NCBI GenBank assembly: GCA_018141845.1 | Contig: CP073340.1 | Coordinates: 537,001 to 601,000 of the forward strand | Length of the DNA stretch: 64,000 bases | Origin: Lachnospiraceae bacterium oral taxon 096 | GTDB lineage: Bacteria; Bacillota; Clostridia; Lachnospirales; Lachnospiraceae | Reading direction: 5' to 3' | Shown here: one piece after another, positions 35,490 to 44,366 of the stretch | Position numbering within the stretch: the stretch's first letter is position 1 | Layout: every line of letters begins with the position of its first letter | Notes under the pieces: model-generated | What the model saw: only the letters and a program-made list of their open reading frames with translations | Told to the model about the DNA's origin: nothing | Database searches by the model: none | Position numbers and translations under genes: made by a program

Positions 35490-36650
35490 TTATCTACATT
35501 CCAAAAGCACCTCCAATAATTCTTCCCTGCTGAATTTCTTAGCACAGCCGCCGGTCAGGATCGTCGTATCTGCAATCGCCTTGAAATTCGTATCCTCCGG
35601 AATATTCATCTCGGCAAATGTTGTCGGCAGTCCTATCTCCTTGATAAATGCGGCAAGAGCATCAATAAATGCATCTGCGAGTTCTTCCTCGCTTTTGCCT
35701 GTAGGATCAATATCCCATACTTCCACAGCAAGCCTTGCAAACTGTTTTACTGCTTCCGGGAGCATATGCCTGTAAAGCACGGGATGCAGCACCGCCAATC
35801 CCTGTCCATGATTACAGTCTGTAAAAGCACCCAGCTGATGCTCCAGCATATGGCATTGGAAATCGGTTGCTTTTCCAATCTTAAGGATTCCGTTTTCCGC
35901 CATTGCAGCAGCCCAGATCAGTTCACTTCTCGCCTGAATATCTTCGGGATTCTTAAGTGTCACCCTTATATTTCTGATGATGTTTCTCTGAGTTGCCTCA
36001 TTTATCTCATCAGATATATTCACGTCACGAGGCGATCCCATATAGGTCTCCATACTGTGGGACAAGGAATCAAACGCACCTGAGATCACCTGCTTCATCG
36101 GCATCGTCATGGTATACATCGGATCAAGAATTGCGAAATCATAGAAAGCTCCCCAAAGCGGAGATTTTGACTTCTTCTCTTCATTCGTGATCACTGCTCC
36201 GTTATTCATTTCCGCGCCGGTGCCAAAAGCAGTAACCACAGCGCCCATTGGAATAAACTCTGTCGGGGCACCATGCTCTGTATGCTCAAAGTCCCAAAGA
36301 TCCTTTTCCATCTTTGCCTGGGCTGATACAACTTTACAGCAGTCGATTACAGAACCGCCGCCAACGACAAGAATAAAATCTATCTTGTTGTCCCTTGCCA
36401 GCTTCGCTCCTTCCTGTACCTTTGCATATGTAGGGTTGGACATGATACCGGTAAACTCTGTAATCTTCTTTCCCGCAGCATTAAGAATACCGACCAGCTC
36501 GTCATAAACACCGTTTTTCTTAATCGATCCGCCGCCGTATGCAAGCAGCACATTTTCTCCAACTTTTGCAAGCTCTGCTGGCAGGTTCTTCTCCGCTGCC
36601 TTTTCACCAAAATAGACCTTTACCGGGTAACTGTATGTGAATGATTTCAT
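35490..36650 (-). CDS. Iron-containing alcohol dehydrogenase (butanol dehydrogenase type)
   Basis: 386 residues from ATG 36650, chosen because GGAGG stands 11 bases upstream and the family normally starts near MKSFTYSYPVKVYFGE. The NAD(P)-binding GGGSVIDCCK and iron ligands in AFDSLSHSME, MLEHQLGAF and DCNHGQG are present, so it should interconvert aldehydes and alcohols. The same frame continues upstream into an AbiJ-like fragment, giving a 663-codon chimeric frame, but the internal ribosome site shows where the real gene begins. Its GC-rich coding differs from both neighbours, marking a separate origin. Confidence 0.9.
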   Translation of the reverse strand: MKSFTYSYPVKVYFGEKAAEKNLPAELAKVGENVLLAYGGGSIKKNGVYDELVGILNAAGKKITEFTGIMSNPTYAKVQEGAKLARDNKIDFILVVGGGSVIDCCKVVSAQAKMEKDLWDFEHTEHGAPTEFIPMGAVVTAFGTGAEMNNGAVITNEEKKSKSPLWGAFYDFAILDPMYTMTMPMKQVISGAFDSLSHSMETYMGSPRDVNISDEINEATQRNIIRNIRVTLKNPEDIQARSELIWAAAMAENGILKIGKATDFQCHMLEHQLGAFTDCNHGQGLAVLHPVLYRHMLPEAVKQFARLAVEVWDIDPTGKSEEELADAFIDALAAFIKEIGLPTTFAEMNIPEDTNFKAIADTTILTGGCAKKFSREELLEVLLECR

Positions 36651-36659
36651 TTTTTCTCT

Positions 36660-37481
36660 GCCTCCTATTTCAAATTGCGAAGATTTTGTAATTTGCCTAT
36701 TAAAACTTTCAATAACATCAAATACAGTTAATGGTGAAGTTCCCTCCTGAAAATCTTTAAACTCTTTTATTTCAACAAGTTCTTTATTAACATAATGTTT
36801 TGGTATATAAAATTTATTTATATCTTCTAAAACATACTCACTACTATATTTTGTATAATTCCAATTAGTTTCATCAGTTAAGTACAATATTTCATTATAC
36901 TCATTCATCACCTTAAAGAGTTGATGTCTCACTGCATTAGGAAGTTTAACGCTAATTTTTTTATTTATTATTAGAGATTTATTTCTTTCTGAAAAAGGGA
37001 TATACATAGCTGGCTTCATTCTATATATTTTCCAACTAAAGACATCTCTTCCAGACAATTTACTTGTGGCAACTATCTCATACCCATCTTCATTTAGTAA
37101 AGTATTTATTCTTTCTAAATATCGTTCCCAAGCTCCATTTTCATCTCTCACTTCTGGATGAAATACTTCACAAAGAAAATTTAGCAAAATATTATCTTCA
37201 CCATCAAGCAGCTGAAATCTTTCGTCTTCGAATATCCAATCATCTGGATAATCGCCATTATGTGTATGCATTATAATTTCTTCTTCTTCTGCATTCTCCA
37301 CTCTTGAATCTCTACTTTCCCAATCTGCTAAGTTATACAATCTTTTCAAAAATTCAACAACATCAGATCGACCATAATAAGGGTAAAATATATTTTCTGT
37401 TATTAACCAATTATCTTCCGTTATTCCTTTTTTGAATAAGTCAAAAATGTCTCGTCTTGTAACACCTGTAATTTTATTCAA
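36660..37481 (-). pseudogene. AbiJ N-terminal domain (NTD3) protein, 3'-truncated
   Basis: TTG start at 37481 with GAGGAG upstream; about 274 residues. The first 165 match the AbiJ_NTD3 pattern (ITGVTRRDIFDLF, FLKRLYNL, DSRVENAEEEEIIMH, DDWIFEDERFQLL, FLCEVFHPEVR, GYEIVATSKLSGRDVFSW). This domain precedes effector domains in abortive-infection proteins. What follows to SQFEI is unassigned, and the frame then enters the leader of the alcohol dehydrogenase gene, so the effector end is lost. It is 17 bp after an XRE gene on the same strand. Confidence 0.7.
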
Positions 37482-37498
37482 AGTATAATCTCCTCATA

Positions 37499-37681
37499 TT
37501 AAATTTTCACACATTCTACTATTTCCTCAATATCACAATCCAATGCATTGCAAATTCTAAGCAAAACATCTGTAGTTACATTCTGCCCGTTCTTCATTTT
37601 GTAAAATGTACTTTTACTCACTTTTGCCTTTTCCATCAATTCGTTATTTGTCATATCTAAATCAATGAGTTTTTTGAACAA
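37499..37681 (-). pseudogene. XRE helix-turn-helix regulator, N-terminus removed by IS3
   Basis: 60 codons, FKKLIDLDMTNNELMEKAKV, SKSTFYKMKNGQNVTTDVLL, RICNALDCDIEEIVECV: a Cro/CI-type domain. Compared with its relatives at 39,109 and 42,840 it lacks the first 7-8 residues (MRISYNKL), which end exactly at the IS3 left end; the apparent TTG start is probably an internal leucine codon. It would have controlled the AbiJ-like gene downstream. Confidence 0.75.
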
Positions 37682-37764
37682 TCTGGTGTTAGAATATAAT
37701 TAGTACAAAACAAAATGAGATATTTCCTTATTTGTTATATAATAAACCTTAGGAGGAACTCATT

Positions 37765-38064
37765 ATGTCAAGTAAAAGAAACCATCACTCAAAACAGTTT
37801 AAGCTGGATGCTATCAACTATCGAAATGAACATCCTGATCTTACTCAAGTTGAATGTGCCAAGAATCTTGGTATTGGTGTTAGTACACTTGCCAAATGGG
37901 AAAGTCAATTTCGTAATAATGACGGTGACATTCCCGTTCGTGGCTCAGGTAACTATCAATCTGATGATGCAAAAGAAATAGCTCGCCTTAAACGTGAGCT
38001 TCGTGATGCTCAGGATGCTCTTGATGTACTAAAAAAAGCCATAAGCATTCTGGGGAAAAGCTAA
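37765..38064 (+). CDS. IS3 transposase OrfA
   Basis: 99 residues with an HTH_Tnp_1 domain (QVECAKNLGIGVSTLAKWESQF) and a C-terminal leucine zipper-like helix. In IS3 elements OrfA and OrfB are joined by programmed -1 frameshifting. AGGAGG precedes the ATG. Confidence 0.9.
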   Translation: MSSKRNHHSKQFKLDAINYRNEHPDLTQVECAKNLGIGVSTLAKWESQFRNNDGDIPVRGSGNYQSDDAKEIARLKRELRDAQDALDVLKKAISILGKS

Positions 38065-38141
38065 CTATTGCTATCTATACAGAGATTTCTGCAAAGGTAG
38101 AGGCAGCTAAAGTAAACGGACACCATGTCTCTACTTCCGGA

Positions 38142-38966
38142 ATGTTTAAATTTTTAGGTGTGTCTCGATCCGGATATCGTTCTTTTCTTAATAGAAAACT
38201 ATCTTCTACTATTCAGAGGAAGGAAACTATCAAGAAGAATATCTGGCTTATTTATGATGCTTCAAAACAAAACTATGGTGCTCCTAAAATAACCAAAGAA
38301 CTTCGTAAGTCGGGTGAAACTATTGCTGAACGCACTGTAGGAAAATATATGCATGAAATGGGTATTAAAGCCTAATGGATTAAGCCTTTTACTACCACTA
38401 CCAGAGGCTCTGATTTTAGTACTGAACTTACAAACATACTTGATGAACGATTTAACCCGGAACGCCCCAATGCCGTATGGTGCACAGATATTACTTATAT
38501 ATGGACTCAAAATGGCTTTGTCTACCTTAATTGTGTTATGGACTTATTTGCCAGGAAAATAATAGCCTGGACTCTTTCTGATACTATGGAAGTATCAAAT
38601 GTTGTAGCCACAATTAATAAAGCAAAGGCTTATCGTAATATCGAACAACCTTTAATAATACATTCAGATCGTGGTAGCCAGTATGTATCAAATGCTTGGC
38701 GTGAAGCCACCAAAACTATGCAACGAAGCTATTCTCGTTGTGCCTATCCATATGATAATGCGTGCATTGAATCATTTCATTCATTGATTAAAAGAGAATG
38801 GCTAAACAGATTCAGTATTCAAAACTACAGCCACGCATATAGGCTTGTATTTGAGTACATTGAAGCCTTTTATAACACGGTAAGGATTCATAGTCATTGT
38901 GATTATATGTCTCCTGACGAGTTTGAAAAGCTATATAATAAGGCACGTGTTCTTCCGGCATCTTAG
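38142..38966 (+). pseudogene. IS3 transposase OrfB with a single nonsense codon
   Basis: An HTH_21-like part (MFKFLGVSRSGYRSFLNRKL) and an rve integrase core with DDE residues in WCTDITYIW, IHSDRGSQYVS and ACIESFHSLIKREW. The frame is interrupted only by TAA at 38373-38375 (GIKA-stop-WIKPF), where related proteins have Gln. One C-to-T change therefore separates it from an active gene. The true frame begins further upstream, overlapping OrfA. Confidence 0.88.
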
Positions 38967-39108
38967 TCGGTAGAACCTCTCATTTTAATTTGTACTAAAT
39001 CTTGACATAGGACCAGTAAGGATGTAGAACTTTTAAAGAACTATCTCATAGATAGACAATAAGAAGAAGATCCACTTGATTTTTTCTGTAACACAAGGAG
39101 GTTGAGAT

Positions 39109-39312
39109 ATGAGAATCAGCTATAATAAATTATGGAAAATGTTAATCGACAAAGAAATGAACAAAAATGACTTAAAAGATGCTGCCGGAATCAGTGCAGC
39201 ATCAATTGCCAAACTTGGCAAAGGGGCAAATATCACCACTGATGTTCTTCTAAAAATCTGTGAGGCTATGGATTGTAGATTGGAGGACATCATGGAAACA
39301 ATAAAGGATTAG
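39109..39312 (+). CDS. Small XRE/Cro-CI regulator heading the MspI-like module
   Basis: 67 residues, nearly all a helix-turn-helix domain (LKDAAGISAASIAKLGKGANI). ATG after CAAGGAGG. It lies 15 bp before a broken Nudix gene and the restriction genes on the same strand. By position it may act as a controller protein timing restriction versus methylation; that is inference. It is closely related to the XRE genes at 37,499 and 42,840. Confidence 0.85.
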   Translation: MRISYNKLWKMLIDKEMNKNDLKDAAGISAASIAKLGKGANITTDVLLKICEAMDCRLEDIMETIKD

Positions 39313-39327
39313 GAGTTGATAATACCA

Positions 39328-39782
39328 ATGAATCGCAATACATCCGTGGAACTCACCAATATGTGAATGGTCTACGATAGAAACGGCAATGTCCTAGTTG
39401 AGGAAAAAGTCGGTAAGGACTCTCGTGGTTAATTTTTCCTGGTGGTCATGTTGAGAACAGAGAATCTGTTGTTGATTCAATGATCAGAGAAATAAAAGAA
39501 GAAACCGAATTGACCATATCCAATCTAGAATTTTGTGGTGTTAAGGATTGGATTGAAGAAGACGGGTCTCGATATATGGTGTTCTTATACAAAACCAACA
39601 TATTTTCAGGAACTATCAAATCATCGTCCGAAGGGGATGTTTTTTGGATGCCACTTGAAGAATTGAAACAAAAGGAAACTCTATGGCATTTAGATAAAAT
39701 GCTTGAGATATTTTGTGGCAATGGAGTGACCGAACTGTACTTTGATCAAAAAGCTTCAGCCACTTACACAATATTAAAATAA
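39328..39782 (+). pseudogene. Nudix hydrolase with a stop and a frameshift
   Basis: The reading MNRNTSVELTNM, TGA, MVYDRNGNVLVEEKVGKDSRG is followed by a one-base deletion (ggttaattttt, expected ggtttaattttt), then the Nudix box FPGGHVENRESVVDS, MIREIKEETELTI and a normal end. Two independent lesions mark it as a pseudogene of a MutT-like enzyme. It is unlikely that the TGA is read as selenocysteine, because the frameshift follows. Confidence 0.85.
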
Positions 39783-39799
39783 CCATTAGGAGGTACATT

Positions 39800-40624
39800 A
39801 TGAAAACAGCATTACTTAACTCACTTTATGTGAAATACAACATTGCAAACCTAACATTTGGAGCAATCCATGATAAACTTGGAGATGTTTATGAGGAATA
39901 TTGCGAAACAATATTAAATGCTAAGGCTTACTTGGATAATTTAAAAGCAGGAAATATTGCGTCACTTGAAGAAGAAGTACTTTATCACATTCTTACTTGT
40001 AACAATCTGAGTAATTTTAATGCTATTAACAGAATAACTGCTACAACTATTATCCCGCATAGAAGTACAGGTGGAAATTCAAAAACCGATATCATTGCAA
40101 CTGTTCAATTAGTAAATAGAGACATAATCACTTTACCTATTAGCTGCAAGCAGTCCACTGTTCCTAAAGTTGCATTAGCTGAATTTGATGTGGATACTAT
40201 CTGTAAAGAAATGGGGATTACTAATCCTAGACTAAAACAACTACTTATGAAACATCAAGTAGATTGCTCTGCAAAGAACTTCACGGCAGCCGAAAAAGCA
40301 GAATTAACTGCATTGATGGCTCCAATCGGAAGAGATTTTGTTCGTTGGGTCTTAACAGGTTCACCAACCACAAATCCTAATGATGTATGTATTCCTACGT
40401 CATTAATAAAATTCAAATTAAAGAAACCAACTGACAGGTATAATATTAATATTGCCAAAGGTGATTTCGACTACATATCGTTTGAGATGCTTACAATCGA
40501 GGAGTGTATTGATAGAATAATGTATAAGAGCAATGGAACCCTGAAACCAGGAGGTTTTAACACTGGCCTTTCATGGACATATGCCACAGGTTCAAAAGGT
40601 CAGAAAATGCAGTTTAAAGGTTAA
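39800..40624 (+). CDS. MspI-like type II restriction endonuclease
   Basis: 274 residues matching R.MspI (CCGG; 262 residues) along its length. Shared features include DKLGDVYEEYCE near 25, GGNSKTD near 91-97, LKQLLMKHQVDCSAKNFTAAEK and the ending GFNTGLSWTYATGSKG, MQFKG. In MspI the active site is D99 with N117 and K119; here D97 and S115-C116-K117 occupy these places, so Asn is replaced by Ser. The target is presumably CCGG-like. It is 14 bp upstream of a methyltransferase gene. Confidence 0.85.
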   Translation: MKTALLNSLYVKYNIANLTFGAIHDKLGDVYEEYCETILNAKAYLDNLKAGNIASLEEEVLYHILTCNNLSNFNAINRITATTIIPHRSTGGNSKTDIIATVQLVNRDIITLPISCKQSTVPKVALAEFDVDTICKEMGITNPRLKQLLMKHQVDCSAKNFTAAEKAELTALMAPIGRDFVRWVLTGSPTTNPNDVCIPTSLIKFKLKKPTDRYNINIAKGDFDYISFEMLTIEECIDRIMYKSNGTLKPGGFNTGLSWTYATGSKGQKMQFKG

Positions 40625-40638
40625 GAGGTAATATTTGC

Positions 40639-41400
40639 ATGAAATATAGAACATATTATCAAGAAGAGAATGCAAAGATTCTTTTAACAGATACCCTGAA
40701 AACAACCGTAATAAAAAATGACTCCATAGATTTGATAGTTACTTCACCACCATATAATTTAGACATGAACTACAAGTCCTGTAACGATAACCAACCATAC
40801 GATGAATACTTAAAATTCACTAGGCAATGGTTACGTAAAGCTTATAAATGGTTAAAGAAAGATGGTAGAATGTGCCTCAATATTCCTTTGGATAAAAATA
40901 AAGGTGGACACCAAAGTGTCGGAGCTGATATCACCACTATAGCAAAAGAAGTAGGTTTCAAATATCATTCTACTGTCGTATGGAACGAGGGCAATATTTC
41001 AAAATCCTCTGCATGGGGTTCCTGGATGAGTGCATCATCACCTTATGTTATTGCACCAGTCGAATTGATTGTGCTTCTATACAAAGATTCATGGAAAAAA
41101 ATAAGTGGTAGCCGAATTAACAATATTGAACGTAACGAATTTATATCATGGACTAATGGTGTATGGACTTTTAAAGGTGAAAGCAAAAGAAAAATCGGTC
41201 ACCCAGCACCATTTCCTGTCGAACTACCAAAAAGATGCATTAAGTTATTCAGTTATGTTGGTGACACTGTTTTAGATCCATTTATGGGAAGTGGTTCTAC
41301 TGTTATTGCTGCTAAACAAAATAATCGAATTGGAATTGGAATAGATTTCGAAGAAGAATATTGTGAACTAGCAAAACAAAGAATTTTAAAAGAAACATAA
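40639..41400 (+). CDS. Amino-group DNA methyltransferase (beta class, N4-cytosine or N6-adenine)
   Basis: 253 residues with catalytic TSPPYN at 35-40 at the N-terminal end and AdoMet-binding DPFMGSGST near 213-221, the beta-class order. SPPY is most usual in N4-cytosine enzymes, but N6-adenine cannot be excluded. Its place directly after the MspI-like endonuclease suggests it protects the same site. M.MspI itself is a C5 enzyme, so an amino-methyltransferase partner would be a different arrangement. Confidence 0.88.
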   Translation: MKYRTYYQEENAKILLTDTLKTTVIKNDSIDLIVTSPPYNLDMNYKSCNDNQPYDEYLKFTRQWLRKAYKWLKKDGRMCLNIPLDKNKGGHQSVGADITTIAKEVGFKYHSTVVWNEGNISKSSAWGSWMSASSPYVIAPVELIVLLYKDSWKKISGSRINNIERNEFISWTNGVWTFKGESKRKIGHPAPFPVELPKRCIKLFSYVGDTVLDPFMGSGSTVIAAKQNNRIGIGIDFEEEYCELAKQRILKET

Positions 41401-41403
41401 AAA

Positions 41404-41439
41404 AAGGCCATAGTAGAAAAAATTCTCTACTATGGCCTT
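41404..41439. terminator. Bidirectional terminator between convergent methyltransferase genes
   Basis: AAGGCCATAGTAG and CTACTATGGCCTT form a 13-bp perfect stem with a 10-base loop and A/T runs on both sides. Confidence 0.85.
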
Positions 41440-41446
41440 AATGCTC

Positions 41447-42847
41447 TTATTTATCAGCAAGAACCTTTACAAACTGTCTAGCTAAAGCAAACGCTAGTAA
41501 TGGTGGAATAGCATCACCAATTTGCTCGTATTTATCCTGTTCCTTTGCACTATGGAAAGCAACATAAGGACCTGCAAACTGATACCAATCCGGAAAACTC
41601 TGTAATCTAGCCGCTTCTCGTGGTGTTATTGCTCTGTTTATATATGGATGAAGTACTTCATCCAAACAATGTGATGTTACAGTAAAACTTGGTTCATCGT
41701 CAAGTAAACGTCTATTTCTACTTCCATATATTGTATTAGGGAATAGATGTCTATACTTTTCGATTTCTCCTGATTCAGTCAACCCATTAAATGTGGATTT
41801 CATGCTTTCTCTCACACCTATAAGGGCAAGCAATTCTTGCTTCTTCTTTGTATGACCAGGACCTTTGTGTGCAGAAACACTACATTCGTTATATAATCCT
41901 TCTTCTATAAGATGCTTTGGTACCTGGGCATTCATATCATTACTTTCGTATTTATTACCTCTCATTATAGAAACAAACCATTCTTGATTAGCATTTTTAA
42001 AGGATTTAAGTGGTGTATATGATGTAGATTCTTCACCCATCCCAACCTGGTCTAAGTCTAAAATAGCGTCTCCTGCAGTAACGTAAGGACATTCGCATCC
42101 AGGACCATGTGTTTTTTCTGGATAATCAAATTCTATACTCTCCAAATCTTTTCTAATCGCCACCAAAAACAATCTTTCCCTTGCCTGAGGTACACCATAA
42201 TCACAAGCCTTAAGAAGGATATCCTCTTGTCTTCGAGACACCAGTCTATAACTAGGTGTTACATTTTCATCTTCAAATGTATCGCAGATATATTGAAAAA
42301 TTGCTCCTTTAACACCATTTTTAGCTTTTGAAAACATACCTTTTACATTTTCAAAAAGAATAGCTTTTGTTTTAACAGTTCTTGCAATTCTTACAATATT
42401 ACTAAATAAATCATCTCTATCATCTCCTGCTGTTCTTGTTCCTGCAATGCTGAAACTTTCACAAGGAGCACCTCCTGAAACGATGTCCACAGTTTCCTTT
42501 TCTGAGTCAATTCCATATCTTGCTAACAGAAAATCCTTAATCATTTTGCTGCTAACAAGATTAATATCTCCATGAATAACAAGGGATCTTGTACTTTCAA
42601 CCATATAAGATTGTAGATATGCTTCATCCTTATCATCTTCTAAAGCATATTTTGCCAATTCGAATACTTCCGCATTATGGCTAACTGAATATGTTTCGAC
42701 CGTTGTATCAATCCATTCAACTGCAATAAGAGGAAGGATCCCAGCCCATTTAAAACCAGTACACAAACCACCTGGTCCAGAGAATAAATCAATGCTGACA
42801 AGTTTAAAATCTTCGTCTTTCATTCTTTGTTTTAAGCTATTATTCAT
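41447..42847 (-). CDS. dcm: C5-cytosine DNA methyltransferase
   Basis: 466 residues from ATG 42847, which overlaps the end of the XRE gene. Motif I DLFSGPGG at 20-27, catalytic Cys129 in GAPCESFS, ENV at 166-168, the QARERLFLVAI block near 230, and C-terminal motifs ITPREAARLQSFP. The variable target-recognition region (about 280-390) is large. It points toward the MspI-like module and may be a second protective methyltransferase for it or an independent orphan; the sequence alone does not decide. Confidence 0.92.
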   Translation of the reverse strand: MNNSLKQRMKDEDFKLVSIDLFSGPGGLCTGFKWAGILPLIAVEWIDTTVETYSVSHNAEVFELAKYALEDDKDEAYLQSYMVESTRSLVIHGDINLVSSKMIKDFLLARYGIDSEKETVDIVSGGAPCESFSIAGTRTAGDDRDDLFSNIVRIARTVKTKAILFENVKGMFSKAKNGVKGAIFQYICDTFEDENVTPSYRLVSRRQEDILLKACDYGVPQARERLFLVAIRKDLESIEFDYPEKTHGPGCECPYVTAGDAILDLDQVGMGEESTSYTPLKSFKNANQEWFVSIMRGNKYESNDMNAQVPKHLIEEGLYNECSVSAHKGPGHTKKKQELLALIGVRESMKSTFNGLTESGEIEKYRHLFPNTIYGSRNRRLLDDEPSFTVTSHCLDEVLHPYINRAITPREAARLQSFPDWYQFAGPYVAFHSAKEQDKYEQIGDAIPPLLAFALARQFVKVLADK

Positions 42848-43070
42848 ATTTACCTCTATCATCAGGAGTGGTTTCTGCCAACTCCAAAATATCATTAATA
42901 TCACAATTCAACGCTTCACATATTTTCACTAAAATATTAGTATTCACGTTTTCATTTCTTCCAAGCTTTGCAATACAAGTAGAACTTATTCCTGCCATTT
43001 CTCCGAGATCTTTTTTCTTTAAATCTCTATCAATTAGCAGTTTCCATAATTTTTTATATGAAATTTGCAT
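42840..43070 (-). CDS. XRE/Cro-CI regulator upstream of the C5 methyltransferase
   Basis: 76 residues, helix-turn-helix LGEMAGISSTCIAKLGRNENV with a short acidic tail. Its end overlaps the methyltransferase start by 8 bp, so the two are translationally coupled. Close relative of the regulators at 39,109 and 37,499. Probable transcriptional control of the methyltransferase operon. Confidence 0.85.
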   Translation of the reverse strand: MQISYKKLWKLLIDRDLKKKDLGEMAGISSTCIAKLGRNENVNTNILVKICEALNCDINDILELAETTPDDRGKYE

Positions 43071-43236
43071 ACATTACACCTTTCTAAATTCTTCTTATTC
43101 AATTATAAGAAAAAAAGACTTTAATGTCAATATTAAATTATGCATTCGCGTAATTATCTACATTTAATTTGATTTTAATTCTTTTATCAGATAATAGTTT
43201 GTGCGAATTGTCAATCATTCCTATTTTTAAATTTTA

Positions 43237-43279
43237 TTGTATGGTCAACCTATACTCAATAGTTTTGTACGGTCAACCT
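43237..43279. repeat. Two 15-bp direct repeats next to the serine recombinase gene
   Basis: TTGTATGGTCAACCT (43237-43251) and TTGTACGGTCAACCT (43265-43279), one mismatch, start points 28 bp apart. They lie between the recombinase stop and the XRE promoter region and could be binding sites. The rest of 43,071-43,304 shows no gene. Confidence 0.55.
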
Positions 43280-43304
43280 AATTCTTTGTCTTGTTTCATG
43301 TCCT

Positions 43305-44270
43305 CTACAATTCATTTACGTTCTCCTTTCTACTCGTTTTCGAACTATACTTTTTACTCTTTCTTCGAGACTTTCCATCTTCTCCAATTTCAACATTACT
43401 ACGAAGTTCCATTTCTAGTTGAACTGCTTCAAATTGCTCTTTTGAAATTATCCCTTCGTGATGGTTCTTATTCAAATAACGATTCTCCGTTCCTCCTGAA
43501 TCCGCAATTGCCACATCACCAGTATATTTTTCTCGTATTAACATGGATTCAATTGCTCTTTTACTCCATCGCTCTTTGTCTGTAGATGTTTTTATTTTCT
43601 TTTCTTCCAGTTTATCTATGATTCCACCAATACTATATCCTTCAAGATACCAGTCGTAAATTCTTCTAACAACGCTTGCTTCTTCTTCATCAATTATAAG
43701 CATTCCATTCTTATCTTTTTTGTAGCCGTAACAGGCTCTATTATATAGTCCTGATGTTCCATCCTCGGCTCTGTATTTTAAGCCCAAGCGTATATTTTCG
43801 CTTCTCCAGTCATTTTCTGCTTGGTCACACGCTTCAATTATACTAATCAATAATTCATCTTTAACGGTCTCTGTATCTATCTTATCTTTCTCAAAGATAA
43901 TTCTTTTCCCAGCTGCTCGTATTCTTCTAATAGCTTCTAAGCCTTCTTTAGCATCACGTCCAAAACGGCTAAGACTTTTAGTAAGAATAATATCTAAATT
44001 CCCATGCTCGCACTCATTTATCATTCTATTAAATTCTGATCTTTTTGATCCTATCTTAGCAGATGCAACATCAATAAAAACATCCGCCACAAACCATGTT
44101 CTATGTGCAGCCGCTAGTCTCGTCAATCCCGATATTTGTGCCGATAAACTATCCATTTGGGCTTTATGGCTTGTACTTACACGAGTATATATCCCCACAG
44201 CATAATCTTTTATAACTTCCTGCTTCTGTATTACAGTTACATTTTCAGCCATATCTTTTATTCCGTTCAT
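43305..44270 (-). CDS. Serine recombinase, C-terminally short
   Basis: 321 residues. The resolvase domain begins YTRVSTSHKAQMDSLSAQ with Arg30 and the nucleophile Ser32, and includes LTKSLSRFGRD. The recombinase domain (about 175-290) has GYKKDKNGMLIIDEEEASVVRRIYDWY. It ends KYSSKTSRKENVNEL, where related integrases go on into a zinc ribbon and coiled coil, so it is probably truncated or a short variant. It stands at the edge between the accessory region and the core genes and may be the integrase of the last element to enter. Confidence 0.85.
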   Translation of the reverse strand: MNGIKDMAENVTVIQKQEVIKDYAVGIYTRVSTSHKAQMDSLSAQISGLTRLAAAHRTWFVADVFIDVASAKIGSKRSEFNRMINECEHGNLDIILTKSLSRFGRDAKEGLEAIRRIRAAGKRIIFEKDKIDTETVKDELLISIIEACDQAENDWRSENIRLGLKYRAEDGTSGLYNRACYGYKKDKNGMLIIDEEEASVVRRIYDWYLEGYSIGGIIDKLEEKKIKTSTDKERWSKRAIESMLIREKYTGDVAIADSGGTENRYLNKNHHEGIISKEQFEAVQLEMELRSNVEIGEDGKSRRKSKKYSSKTSRKENVNEL

Positions 44271-44366
44271 AGAGATTCTCCACTAATATTTTAGTATACT
44301 TATTTCTTAGTTATATTATAATGTTAATTAGGCTATTCTGCAATTATCATATTTTTAGCTGGGTGC

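Larger units (their letters stand above)
37684..39015 (+). mobile_element. IS3-family insertion sequence (about 1.33 kb)
   Basis: Imperfect terminal inverted repeats: left TGGTGTTAGAATATAATTAG..., right end (inverted) TGGTCCTATGTCAAGATTTAG..., both followed by TACAAA and AAAATGAGA. OrfA and OrfB lie between. Flanking triplets differ (atc and gta), so the original target duplication is not preserved. After the right end, short codons KDVELLKNYLIDRQ then stop may be the end of an interrupted gene. Confidence 0.85.

Noticed and set aside
39328..39366. TGA in the Nudix gene as a second selenocysteine codon
   Set aside because: A one-base deletion follows about 60 bases later, and the neighbouring residues do not resemble any known selenoprotein site; two lesions fit a pseudogene better.
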